Assembly: GCA_037444075.1 (NCBI GenBank)
Contig: JBBIND010000008.1
Location: 16,212-80,211, forward strand
Length of the DNA: 64,000 nucleotides
Direction: 5' to 3'
DNA from: JBBIND01 sp037444075
Lineage (GTDB): Bacteria > Acidobacteriota > Terriglobia > Bryobacterales > Bryobacteraceae
Part shown: positions 42,684-51,391 of the stretch, one piece after another
Layout: every line of letters starts with the position of its first letter
How positions within the stretch are numbered: position 1 is the stretch's first letter
The notes under the pieces: generated by a model
The model's input: only the letters and a program-made list of their open reading frames with translations
What the model was told of the DNA's origin: nothing
Database searches by the model: none
Program-made: the position numbers and the translations under genes

Positions 42684-44777
42684 TCAGTCGCCGAATGTGC
42701 CCACTTCCTCCCGCACTTCAGCTTCCTTCCGCGTCCTGGACTGGCCGCCCGCAATCTGCACAAGCTCTTGCGGGGCTGGCTCTTTCAGCACCACTTGACG
42801 GTACAAGCGCGCCATGCGCTGTCGTTCCTGCTGCTGTTTTTCGTCTCTGGCGCGGCGCTTCTCCTCGCGCGCGGTGCGGGGAACACCGATCAGTTGGAGA
42901 TCCCTCTGGGCGTCCGCGGCGACGTCCTCAGCCCGCAAGGCCAGCGAATGCGCGGCGCTCTCGAGCGGTACGCTATGGCCGCCGGCGAAGATCTCATGCC
43001 GGCCGTGCTCGGAGTACCACTTGGCCAGCGTGGCGGTCATGTGCATCTTCTCGACGATTTGCCTCCAGCCCACGCCCGTGTTGTAGGCGCAGAAGGAGAT
43101 CTCACCCTTCTGCGTGGCATACGGGATGATGCACTGTTCGGTGCGGCGGAAGTCGTAATTGAAGAGATCCTGGAACCACATGCCGGCGATGAACAGCACG
43201 TTCCACCGGTCGGAACGTCGTTTCTCGATGTCCGCCATCCGCCGCTGCCCGTGCACGTCGCCATAATTCCGCCCTGTAGCTCCAAAGCTCTTGTCGAACT
43301 TCTTCAACAGATCCAGCAGCCGGAAGTGGGTGGGCGCTTTGAACGGATTGTAGTTGCGTGCCAGCGCCAACGCCATGCCGAGCACCGAGAGAAAGCGGCC
43401 GCGCCCCGCATCGTTGACGTGCGCCACGTCCTTTGCCATCTGGTCGGCGTTCAGGAACGCCGTGATCGGCACGGCTTCCCGGGTCTGCTTGTCCACCATG
43501 ACGGCCATGCCGATGCCGCAATTGGGGTGGCATCCGCAGCTTACCTGGCCCCACTCCGCTTCGGCGCCATGGACCAGGTCGGCCCAATCGGAAAACGTGC
43601 TCATGAAGGAAATCGGAAACCAGTCGCGCGTCGGTTCGCCGATACCCGCCTGGTTCTTAACGTCGTGGGCGAGGTGCGACAGCGTATAGCGCTGCGCCTC
43701 CCGGCGTTCGTCGCTCACTTCCTCGTCCCTGCCGGTGAATGAAACCGGCTGGAACGAGAGGAAGGCGATCCTCTTTGGATTGTCCAAAGCGAACTGTACG
43801 ATTTTGCCGACCTGCTCGTTGTTCACGCCGTTGACCAGCGTGATCACCAGCACGATCTCCACGCCCGCGCTGTGCAGGTTCTCTATCGCTCTCATCTTGA
43901 CGTCAAACAGGTTGCCCACGGCGCGGTGGGAATTGGCGCCGTTGCCGATGCCGTCAAACTGCAGGTACACGTAACGCAGGCCGGCGTCCGCCGCTTCGCG
44001 GCAGAACTGAGGGCTCTTGGCGAACTCGATGCCGTTAGTGGCAGCCTGAACGCTGTGGTAGCCCACCTTGCGCGCGTAGCGGACGGCGTCCAGGAAATAC
44101 GGCGACAAGGTCGGCTCTCCGCCCGAGAACTGCACAGACATCTGCCGCCTGGGCTTGATGGAGATGGCGTTGTCCAGCAGCGTGGTGATCTCCTCCCAGC
44201 TCAATTCGTGAACAAATCCAACCTGGTTGGCGTCCATGAAGCACGGGTCGCACATCATGTTGCAGCGGTTGGTCAGGTCGATGGTCAGGACGGCGCCGCG
44301 TCCATGCTTGATGGTGCTGCTGCCGTGATTGTGGAGGGTTTCGTCATTGTGACTGCGGATGTCGCGCCCCGGGAACCGCCGCTCCAGATTGCGGAAGAAA
44401 GCCGGATCGATGGACATGACGTCTTCGAAGCGTCCGTGCTCGGGACACTCCTTGACCATCAGGATGCGGCCATCGCGCTCGATGATCTCGGCTTTGATTT
44501 CGCCGGGTTTCTCATGGATCAGGACGCTGTGATCCAACTTGCCGTCGATAATCCTGCGGCGGATTTCGGGCACGCACCGGGGGCAGAGTGAATCCGTGGT
44601 TCTCGGCACGCCAAGCACCGGTTTGGTCTTCTCCGTGGACTTCAACAGCGGAACATCGGACCATCTTGGGGTGAAGGCCTTGTTGGGGCTGATCGAGTTC
44701 AGCCCGCTGAATACTTTCCAGGCCACACCTGCTCCGGCTGACAGCGCCTTTTCCAGGTACTTCACAGGTTTGTGCAC
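42684..44777 (-). CDS. Radical SAM protein of the MJ0619/Tes-like superfamily
   Basis: A 697-aa protein starting with GTG. An N-terminal cysteine domain (SLCPRC at 63-68, KECPEHG near 110) is followed by the radical SAM core with C172, C176 and C179 (CNMMCDPC). FSGGEPTLS, ATNGIEFAK and LQFDGI blocks follow. A C-terminal extension with CGCHPNC, then a long charged helical tail (about 620-697), makes it larger than most relatives. The N-terminal CPxC plus CPEHG pattern is shared with MJ0619-type enzymes, which include the tetraether lipid synthase and a pterin methylase. It is the first gene of a dnaG-rpoD transcript. Reaction unproven. Confidence 0.8.
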   Translation of the reverse strand: MHKPVKYLEKALSAGAGVAWKVFSGLNSISPNKAFTPRWSDVPLLKSTEKTKPVLGVPRTTDSLCPRCVPEIRRRIIDGKLDHSVLIHEKPGEIKAEIIERDGRILMVKECPEHGRFEDVMSIDPAFFRNLERRFPGRDIRSHNDETLHNHGSSTIKHGRGAVLTIDLTNRCNMMCDPCFMDANQVGFVHELSWEEITTLLDNAISIKPRRQMSVQFSGGEPTLSPYFLDAVRYARKVGYHSVQAATNGIEFAKSPQFCREAADAGLRYVYLQFDGIGNGANSHRAVGNLFDVKMRAIENLHSAGVEIVLVITLVNGVNNEQVGKIVQFALDNPKRIAFLSFQPVSFTGRDEEVSDERREAQRYTLSHLAHDVKNQAGIGEPTRDWFPISFMSTFSDWADLVHGAEAEWGQVSCGCHPNCGIGMAVMVDKQTREAVPITAFLNADQMAKDVAHVNDAGRGRFLSVLGMALALARNYNPFKAPTHFRLLDLLKKFDKSFGATGRNYGDVHGQRRMADIEKRRSDRWNVLFIAGMWFQDLFNYDFRRTEQCIIPYATQKGEISFCAYNTGVGWRQIVEKMHMTATLAKWYSEHGRHEIFAGGHSVPLESAAHSLALRAEDVAADAQRDLQLIGVPRTAREEKRRARDEKQQQERQRMARLYRQVVLKEPAPQELVQIAGGQSRTRKEAEVREEVGTFGD

Positions 44778-45055
44778 GCGTTTGTTCCCTCCCAGTGTGA
44801 ATGCCAGCCCGCGGACACCTGCCTCGCTGCGTCAGGCGTGCCAACCGCCTCACAGCGCGGGACGGCTATGTATCCGCAGTATAGGCTCGGGCTAGCCGGG
44901 TGGACAGCAGAAACAAGCGGATCGCCTGTTTCCGGCCCTGTGTGGTGATATCAGGCAGCGAACGGTTATGGCGCCGGCGGTTCACGGCGCCGTGATGGAG
45001 CGTTGACGATCCATGTGCGAAGTCCCCTCACCGCGATCAGTTACAATGCACTCTC
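44778..45055. promoter_or_regulatory. Divergent spacer with cstA -10 box
   Basis: 278 bp between the radical SAM gene (minus) and cstA (plus). TACAAT at 45044-45049 ends six bases before the cstA ATG, so cstA mRNA may be leaderless; no ribosome site is present. A GGCGCC pair at 44970-44991 forms a loose dyad. I see no gene. Confidence 0.35.
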
Positions 45056-47122
45056 ATGAAGAAGATACTGGGGCGGCTGCTATGGGCTGCCATCGCTGCT
45101 GCCGGCGCATTCTGCCTGGCGGGTCTGGCAGTGGACCGCGATGAGCCGGTGAACAGCATCTGGCTGGTGATCGCGGCCGTCTGCATCTACCTGATCGGAT
45201 TTCGTTTCTATTCTGCCTTCATCGCCGCCAAGGTAATGGCGCTGAACGATCAGCGCGCCACACCGGCCGAGCGGCTGCGCAACGGGCACGACTTCGAACC
45301 GACCAACAAGTGGATCGTCTTTGGCCACCACTTTGCCTCCATCGCCGGTCCCGGTCCGCTGGTGGGTCCGACGCTGGCGGCGCAATTCGGGTATCTGCCG
45401 GGCACGCTCTGGATCGTGATCGGCGCCGTGTTGGGAGGCGCCGTACAGGATTTCATCATTCTGTTCTGTTCGATGCGGCGAGACGGGAAATCGCTCGGGC
45501 AAATGGCGCGGGAGGAGATTGGCAAAGTGGGCGGCATCACCGCCCTGCTGACGGTGCTGCTGATCATGACCATCCTGCTCGCCGTGGTTGCGCTGGTGGT
45601 GGTGAATGCCCTCAAGGGCAGCCCCTGGGGGACGTTCACCACCGCCGCTACCATGCCCATCGCGGTGTTCATGGGTTTGTACCTGCGCTATTGGCGGCCC
45701 GGCAAGGTGCTGGAATGTTCCGTTCTGGGTTTTCTGCTTCTGATGGCCAGCATCTTTGGCGGCGAATGGGTGGCCAACTCACCGGTGTTGGGTCCGGTCT
45801 TCACATTGTCCGGAATCGCGCTCGCCGCATGCGTGATCATCTATGGGTTCATGGCCAGCGCGCTGCCTGTATGGTTGCTGCTGGCGCCGCGTGATTACCT
45901 GAGCACGTTCGTCAAGCTGGGCGTGGTGCTCATGCTCGGCGTGGGCATCCTGTTTGTGCGTCCCGACCTCGAACTGCCCGCCTTGACGCGCTTCACGGAC
46001 GGCAACGGACCGATCTTTGCGGGCAAGATCTTCCCCTTCTGCTTCATCACCATCGCCTGCGGCGCGATTTCAGGCTTCCACTCGCTGATTTCCTCCGGCA
46101 CTACGCCCAAGATGATCGCCAAGGAAAGTCACGCCCGTCCGGTGGGCTACGGCTCCATGTTGATCGAGAGCTTCGTGGCCATCATGGCGATGATTGCCGC
46201 GTGCGTGCTCCAACCGGGCGTCTTCTTTGCGGTGAATTCGCCGGCGGGCGTGGTGGGCGCGACTCCGGAAGCGGCGGTGGCTACCATCACGTCCTGGGGC
46301 TTTCCCGTGACGGCCGTCGAGATGGAGACCCTGGCTCGCGACGTCGGCGAGCAGACCCTGTTTTACCGGACCGGAGGGGCGCCTTCTCTGGCGCTGGGCA
46401 TGGCGCACATCTTCGTCAAGAGCGGGGGCGGCCAGGCGTTGTTGGGCTTCTGGTACCACTTCGCCATCATGTTCGAAGCGCTGTTCATCCTGACCATCAT
46501 CGACGCGGGTACACGCGTGGGACGCTTCATGTTGCAGGATTTGCTGGGGCACGTGTACAAACCCCTGGGGCGCACCAGTTGGATGCCGGGCGTGATCCTG
46601 ACTAGCGCGGCGGTGGTGCTGGCGTGGGGCTACTTTCTCATACAGGGCGTGCGGGACCCGTTGGGAGGCATTAACTCGCTCTGGCCGCTGTTCGGCATCG
46701 CCAACCAGTTGCTGGCGGCCATCGCTCTGTGCGTGGCCACCACGATTCTCATCAAGATGCATGGAGCGCGCTACATGTGGATCACCTGCGCGCCGCTCGC
46801 CTGGCTGCTGGTGATCTGCTTCACGGCTGGCTGGCAGAAGATCTTCTCGCCCCACCCGAGAGTGGGCTTCCTGGCCCAAGCCTCCGAACTGAGCGCCTCG
46901 CTTGCGGCGGGCGCCATACCTGCCGCGAAAGTCTCGGAAGTGAACGCGCTGATCTTCAACAACCGCCTGGACGCCGTGGTGTGCGGCATTTTCCTGGTGC
47001 TGGTCACGACGATCCTGATCGATTCCATCAAGCTCTGGGCCGGTTTGCTGCGCGGGAGGCGTGAATCGAAACTCGTGGAGGCGCCCTTCATCGTTTCCAC
47101 GCTGAGGGCGGAGGACATATGA
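45056..47122 (+). CDS. cstA: Carbon starvation protein A (peptide/pyruvate transporter)
   Basis: A 688-aa inner-membrane transporter with about 16-18 membrane segments. Family blocks: GHHFASIAGPGPLVGPTLAAQFGYLPG, IGAVLGGAVQDFIILFCSMRR near residue 125, GFHSLISSGTTPKMIAKE and WPLFGIANQLLA. CstA proteins take up pyruvate or peptides under carbon limitation. The gene lacks a ribosome site and may be read from a leaderless transcript. Its stop overlaps a YbdD-like small gene (ATGA), as in enterobacteria. Confidence 0.95.
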   Translation: MKKILGRLLWAAIAAAGAFCLAGLAVDRDEPVNSIWLVIAAVCIYLIGFRFYSAFIAAKVMALNDQRATPAERLRNGHDFEPTNKWIVFGHHFASIAGPGPLVGPTLAAQFGYLPGTLWIVIGAVLGGAVQDFIILFCSMRRDGKSLGQMAREEIGKVGGITALLTVLLIMTILLAVVALVVVNALKGSPWGTFTTAATMPIAVFMGLYLRYWRPGKVLECSVLGFLLLMASIFGGEWVANSPVLGPVFTLSGIALAACVIIYGFMASALPVWLLLAPRDYLSTFVKLGVVLMLGVGILFVRPDLELPALTRFTDGNGPIFAGKIFPFCFITIACGAISGFHSLISSGTTPKMIAKESHARPVGYGSMLIESFVAIMAMIAACVLQPGVFFAVNSPAGVVGATPEAAVATITSWGFPVTAVEMETLARDVGEQTLFYRTGGAPSLALGMAHIFVKSGGGQALLGFWYHFAIMFEALFILTIIDAGTRVGRFMLQDLLGHVYKPLGRTSWMPGVILTSAAVVLAWGYFLIQGVRDPLGGINSLWPLFGIANQLLAAIALCVATTILIKMHGARYMWITCAPLAWLLVICFTAGWQKIFSPHPRVGFLAQASELSASLAAGAIPAAKVSEVNALIFNNRLDAVVCGIFLVLVTTILIDSIKLWAGLLRGRRESKLVEAPFIVSTLRAEDI

Positions 47123-47295
47123 AGCGGTTACGCCAATTGGGCCGGTTCTTCATGCGCCTTCTGCGCGAGCTGTCGGATGAAGGCGCCTACCGCCGCCACC
47201 TGCTGAGGCACGGGCGGAATCACAGCAAACGGGAATGGCAGCACTTCTGCGAACACCATCTCACGGCCAAGTACCGGCGCACGAAGTGCTGTTGA
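47119..47295 (+). CDS. YbdD/YjiX-like small CstA-associated protein (DUF466)
   Basis: A 58-aa gene, easily missed because of its size, starting in the ATGA that ends cstA. It has a basic amphipathic N-terminus (MKRLRQLGRFFMRLL), the family core YRRHLLRHGRNHSKREWQHF-like, and a paired-cysteine C-terminus (TKCC) like the enterobacterial relatives. YbdD and YjiX accompany CstA/YjiY transporters and are needed for transport. The match is by eye but position and length agree. Confidence 0.8.
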   Translation: MKRLRQLGRFFMRLLRELSDEGAYRRHLLRHGRNHSKREWQHFCEHHLTAKYRRTKCC

Positions 47296-47366
47296 AGGCG
47301 GGTGCGAAGCGCCTTCCCGCCCGCCGGTGGCTGAGCGGGAAGGCGAACCGCTAAGAGAACGCAGAG

Positions 47367-48185
47367 TTATTTCGCCATCTCCGGCGGAATCGGCAGAGTC
47401 ACCTTCCCGGTGGCCGCCCACTCGGCTCCGCGCGTGTAGGTCACGATGAAGGCGGGCGTCTTCAGGTTATCCGGCACATGCCCGAGCATGTTGGCATACA
47501 CGCGGCCCTTTCCGTAATTCAAGGTCCAGAGGATGGGGTGGTCCAACCCCGGACCGGGAATGGGTTGCCTCGCTTTGCCCTGGTAGCGGCTGTGATCGTC
47601 CCACGCGGTCGCCAGCACATGGTAGGATCCCGCGGGCTGCCACTTCAGGTTGGCGTACAGTTCGTCATTCGGCTGGGGAAAAGACGTCTTCAGTCCTCGG
47701 GTGATTGGATGATTCTCATCAACGATCTTCACGGTGAAGTCATGCGGCGGAGAGTGGTGCCCCTGGTTCGGGCGCCAGTTGCCGCCGGAGAGTTTCTCGT
47801 ATTCCTCCCAGCCGTCGAAGGCGGCCACCGAAAAATGGTACATCACCAGGCCCTTGCCGGAGCGCACGAAGTCGAGCAGCGCGTTGTCAGCGCGCTCGCC
47901 CCAGCGCAGTTCCGGGCGCCGGCGCTCAAAGTAGTTCAGGACCACCAGATCATACGGCGCCAGCGTTTCCGGGCCTGCCCCGCGAAACTCTTCAGTGATG
48001 CGCACTTCGAAGCGCCCTGTGTCTTCCAGGAGCTTGCGCAGAATCGGTGTAGTGCCGCGCCAATCGTGACCGTTTTGCCCGGTGATAATGAGTGTCTGAA
48101 TCTTCTCTGGCGCTGCCGGGGGCTGCTGAGAGAGCAGTACGCCGGCCACAGCCGCCAACAAGGCAATAAGCAGCAACTTTCTCAA
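47367..48185 (-). CDS. Secreted ThuA-domain protein
   Basis: A 272-aa protein with a signal peptide (MRKLLLIALLAAVAGVLLSQ). The TTG start at 48185 is chosen because AGGAGA precedes it by five bases; an open frame runs further upstream. The glutamine-amidotransferase-like ThuA fold shows ILIITGQNGHDWRGT-like opening, LVVLNYFERRRPELRWGERA, LVMYHFSVAAFDGWEEYEKL and HPITRGLK. The class-specific Cys is not evident. ThuA-like proteins are linked to trehalose or other glycoside use; the exact substrate is unknown. Confidence 0.85.
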   Translation of the reverse strand: MRKLLLIALLAAVAGVLLSQQPPAAPEKIQTLIITGQNGHDWRGTTPILRKLLEDTGRFEVRITEEFRGAGPETLAPYDLVVLNYFERRRPELRWGERADNALLDFVRSGKGLVMYHFSVAAFDGWEEYEKLSGGNWRPNQGHHSPPHDFTVKIVDENHPITRGLKTSFPQPNDELYANLKWQPAGSYHVLATAWDDHSRYQGKARQPIPGPGLDHPILWTLNYGKGRVYANMLGHVPDNLKTPAFIVTYTRGAEWAATGKVTLPIPPEMAK

Positions 48186-48322
48186 GGGGGTCTCCTGTTC
48201 TGCCAAACTTTTTCTGTTCCGCCGGACGTTGTGGCCGAGCGGTCTAAATGATTGTCGCATGGAAAACCGTGGGCCGATACGGGGACGAACGCCCCTTGGA
48301 GCCGCCCGTCCGGACCAGTCGG

Positions 48323-49051
48323 CTACAGGGCGTGGTACTTGCCGCGCAGGTATTTCCACACCACGGAAAGCACGCGCATCCCATACGGGATGGGCTTCAG
48401 ATGCGACACCTCATCTGCGTAGATGGTGGGAATCGGGACTTCCTTCAGGCGCAGCTTCTTGACCTTTGACATGACGATCATTTCGAGGTCGAAATCAAAG
48501 GAATCAGACAGTTTATGAAACGGAATTGCCTCCAGCGCCCGCCGGGAGTAAAGCATGTAACCGCTGTGGTACTCTGCCATGCCCAGCCCGAAAGCCAGGT
48601 TTTCTATTGCCGTAAGTGTCTTGTTGGCGACGTACTTATATAGCGGCATGCCGCCTGCCAGCGCCTCGCCTCCCAACATCCGCGAGCCCTGCACCATGTC
48701 GGCATCTCCCCGCTCGATGGGCTCCACCAACTCGGGAATTTTCTCCGGGGAGTACTGTCCGTCGGCATGCAGCACGATGACAATCCCGGCGCCGTGCTCG
48801 AGCGCATGTCCGAGCAGGGTTTTCATGGCCCCGCCGTAGCCCCGGTTGACCTCGTGCCGCAGGGCGGCCAGGTTACCGTAGCTGAGCTTCAGGCGGGCCA
48901 ATACTTCGTCGGTGTCGTCCCGGCTGCCGTCGTTCACCACCACATATTGCTCAATCCGGTCCCTCACGGCTTCAGGGAGCCGGGCAAAAACGCGCTCCAG
49001 GGTGGCGCCGGCGTTGTAGGCCGGTATGGTGATGAATACTGTCGGCTGCAT
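48323..49051 (-). CDS. Glycosyltransferase family 2 (dolichol-phosphate mannosyltransferase-like)
   Basis: A 242-aa GT-A enzyme without membrane segments. The N-terminal VFITIPAYNAGATLERVFAR, the donor-binding YVVVNDGSRDDTDEVL, the metal-binding HADGQYSP, and FDFDLEMI near the C-terminus are typical. It follows the ArnA-like epimerase by 10 bp, so both probably act on one lipid-linked or surface sugar. The pairing recalls ArnC next to ArnA, but the product is unproven. Confidence 0.9.
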   Translation of the reverse strand: MQPTVFITIPAYNAGATLERVFARLPEAVRDRIEQYVVVNDGSRDDTDEVLARLKLSYGNLAALRHEVNRGYGGAMKTLLGHALEHGAGIVIVLHADGQYSPEKIPELVEPIERGDADMVQGSRMLGGEALAGGMPLYKYVANKTLTAIENLAFGLGMAEYHSGYMLYSRRALEAIPFHKLSDSFDFDLEMIVMSKVKKLRLKEVPIPTIYADEVSHLKPIPYGMRVLSVVWKYLRGKYHAL

Positions 49052-49061
49052 GGCCGGCCGG

Positions 49062-50150
49062 TCAGTCTGGTTTCGCTGCCGGGCAGTTCTTATCCGGCCG
49101 GCTCTCGACGTAGTACCGCATGGTGGCCCTCAACAGCTCGGTGAAGCTCCATCGGGGTTCCCAGCCGAGCAGCGTTTGGGCCTTGGTGATGTCCGGGATG
49201 CGGCGGTCGGAGTCATCGTAACCGGAGCCATAGAACTCCTCGCCCGGGACGCTGACAATGTCCGGCAGGCGTGACGTGCCGTCCCAAAACTCCTCTTTGT
49301 ATATCTTCAGCATCTGCTCAGCCATGTTACGGATGGACGTCTCGTTGCCCGGCGAGCCGATGTTGAAGATCTGCTTGTCGCAGACACCCCCCGGGTTTTC
49401 CACGATGCGGTAGCTGCAATCAATGGCGTCGTCAATGTAGGTGTAGCAACGGCGCCGGGAGCCCCCATCCACCAGCTTCATCTGCGTGCCGTTCAGCAGG
49501 GCATCCATGAAGAAGGAAAACACGCGAGGAATCCCGGACCGCTCATCAAGCAAAAAGTCGATCTTGGGGCCTACGAAGTTAAACGGACGTATGATGCTGA
49601 AGCGGAAGTCGTATTCCATTCCATAGGCGTGCAACACGCGCTCGAGCATCTGCTTGGCGCAGGCGTAAATCCAGCGGTGCTTTTTGACGGGTCCGAGGAT
49701 GAACTCAGACTCGTCTTCGACGAAGGTTGCCAAAGCGGGGTCTTCCGGATCCACCAGCTTCGCCTTCTCAATACTGGAAACCGTCCTGCCATACACTTCG
49801 CACGTCGAGTACTGAACGAGGCGCTTCTTAAACTTCACGCAGGTGTCGGCGACCTTCAGGTTCTCGAGGAAATTCAACTGAAAGACCTCGACCGGCATCC
49901 GCAGATACAGTCCCGGGTTGGCGTAGGCGATCAGGTCGATCACCATGTCCGACTGCTCCACGAGCGGACTGAGCCGGAATTCCGCTGAGCGGATGTCCTG
50001 CTGAATGTACTGTAAGTTCGGGTGATCCAGGAACTCCCGGATCTTCTCGGAGTCGATATCCACCGCCACGACTTCGTGGCCTTCATTGAGAAGTCTCTCT
50101 GTCAGGTGGGATCCTATAAAGCCAGCTGCTCCCAGCGCCAGGATTTTCAT
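49062..50150 (-). CDS. NAD-dependent epimerase/decarboxylase, ArnA C-domain-like
   Basis: A 362-aa extended SDR. The NAD motif GAAGFIG is at 8-14, the catalytic Ser/Thr at 115-116 in YSTCEVYG, and Tyr162 with Lys166 in RWIYACAKQ. Long stretches (FNFVGPKIDFLLDE, GSRRRCYTYIDDAIDC, FNIGSPGNETSIRNMAEQML) match the UDP-glucuronate decarboxylase domain of ArnA. The formyltransferase domain of ArnA is absent. Likely makes UDP-4-keto-pentose or UDP-xylose for surface glycan or lipid A modification. Confidence 0.88.
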   Translation of the reverse strand: MKILALGAAGFIGSHLTERLLNEGHEVVAVDIDSEKIREFLDHPNLQYIQQDIRSAEFRLSPLVEQSDMVIDLIAYANPGLYLRMPVEVFQLNFLENLKVADTCVKFKKRLVQYSTCEVYGRTVSSIEKAKLVDPEDPALATFVEDESEFILGPVKKHRWIYACAKQMLERVLHAYGMEYDFRFSIIRPFNFVGPKIDFLLDERSGIPRVFSFFMDALLNGTQMKLVDGGSRRRCYTYIDDAIDCSYRIVENPGGVCDKQIFNIGSPGNETSIRNMAEQMLKIYKEEFWDGTSRLPDIVSVPGEEFYGSGYDDSDRRIPDITKAQTLLGWEPRWSFTELLRATMRYYVESRPDKNCPAAKPD

Positions 50151-50397
50151 GTGCGTATGAGGCTTCCTCGCTTCTTCAAGTTATGCGGTTACATCGTCGC
50201 ACACGGTCGGGGCAAGGTCAACGAACTCAACGGACTAGGACTTCTGCATTGCGCAAAATACTTCTCACGCCGGGGTTGCACCTGCCGGGCGCTGATTCCT
50301 GAGCGGCCAGGGACAGTCTGCCCCACCCGCCAAGTCAATGGGTTGCGGCGTACGCCGGGGAAAGCCGCAGCCTCCCGAACGCCCTTCTCGCGGGTCG

Positions 50398-51171
50398 TCA
50401 ACCCGAGCGCAGTTTCCAGCGAATCTGCCGCAGTATGCCCAGCCATATCTGCACATCATCCCCCGTTACGGCAGTGCGTCTCAGCAGGCGGCGCAGCTTC
50501 TGCCGGCTGGAAACAGACGTGCGCGGGCTCATGTAACCCGAAACGTCGAGGACTTCCTCCAGCCGTTCGTACAGCAGTTCCAGGTCCCGGGCGGTAGCCG
50601 GGTCGGAGCGGGTCGGCCGCGGGTCCGGTCCTTTCGGGTTTCGGACGAGTTCATACAGGCAGACCGCCACGGCTTGCCCCAGGTTCATCGATTCGTGTTC
50701 CTCGCGCGTCGGTATGCGCATGAGCCAGTGGCAATGACTCATGTCCTCTGTCGAAAGGCCGAACTTCTCGCTGCCGAACACCAATGCCACCGGGCCCTCG
50801 GCTAGTGCCTTCCGGATGAACCGTGCGCCGGACTCGAGCCTCCGCAGGGTCTGGTGCAGGTGCCTCGCTCCGGCACTGGCCGTGCCAACCACCAGAACGG
50901 CGTCTTCCACGGCGTCTGCCAACGTCTCGTGCAAGGTCGCCTGTTCGAGCACGTCTGTGGCTCCCACTGCGGAGCGTGCCTCGCCGAAAGCGGCGTGGTA
51001 TGGGTTAACCAACCGCAGAGAGGAGAATCCCAGGTTGCTCATGGCGCGAGCCGCCGCCCCGATATTCAGCGGGTTTCTGGGTGAGACGAGGACGACGCGT
51101 AGCTGATTCAGTGAGACTCTTCTCCGATTCCAGCGGGTGCTGCGCGCGTGATCAGGAGCCGCCTCCGCCAC
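50398..51171 (-). CDS. SpoU/TrmH-family RNA 2'-O-methyltransferase (TrmJ-like)
   Basis: A 257-aa SPOUT-fold methyltransferase. VVLVSPRNPLNIGAAARAMS is the family N-terminal block. The knot region reads ALVFGSEKFGLSTEDMSHCH and IPTREEHESMNLGQAVAV. The C-terminal extension (about 165-257) with a basic helical region fits TrmJ, which methylates position 32 of tRNA. The start is GTG 51171 with weak upstream signals. It stands alone between the epimerase gene and an unknown plus-strand gene. Confidence 0.85.
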   Translation of the reverse strand: MAEAAPDHARSTRWNRRRVSLNQLRVVLVSPRNPLNIGAAARAMSNLGFSSLRLVNPYHAAFGEARSAVGATDVLEQATLHETLADAVEDAVLVVGTASAGARHLHQTLRRLESGARFIRKALAEGPVALVFGSEKFGLSTEDMSHCHWLMRIPTREEHESMNLGQAVAVCLYELVRNPKGPDPRPTRSDPATARDLELLYERLEEVLDVSGYMSPRTSVSSRQKLRRLLRRTAVTGDDVQIWLGILRQIRWKLRSG

Positions 51172-51391
51172 ATGATCCGCGCCACCCGGTTCCGGCGGCC
51201 CGTTGGATCCCTCCCAGTGTGGTCCAGCCGGGGAACGCCCGTCAATACGGCTCGGTCAGAACTCTGCCGGGCGGGTGCCCAGCGAGGCCTTTCTCACGGC
51301 ATAACCGCCTCCCGGACTTTGCCGGGCCATCCCAGGGGAGACAATAAGTGCTTTATCCGCAATAGATTTGTTAGAATATGATTAGTTTTCG

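Noticed and set aside
48228..48300. Complete tRNA-Ser or tRNA-Leu gene
   Set aside because: Only the 5' D-arm region is present; there is no anticodon stem, T-arm or 3' acceptor strand.
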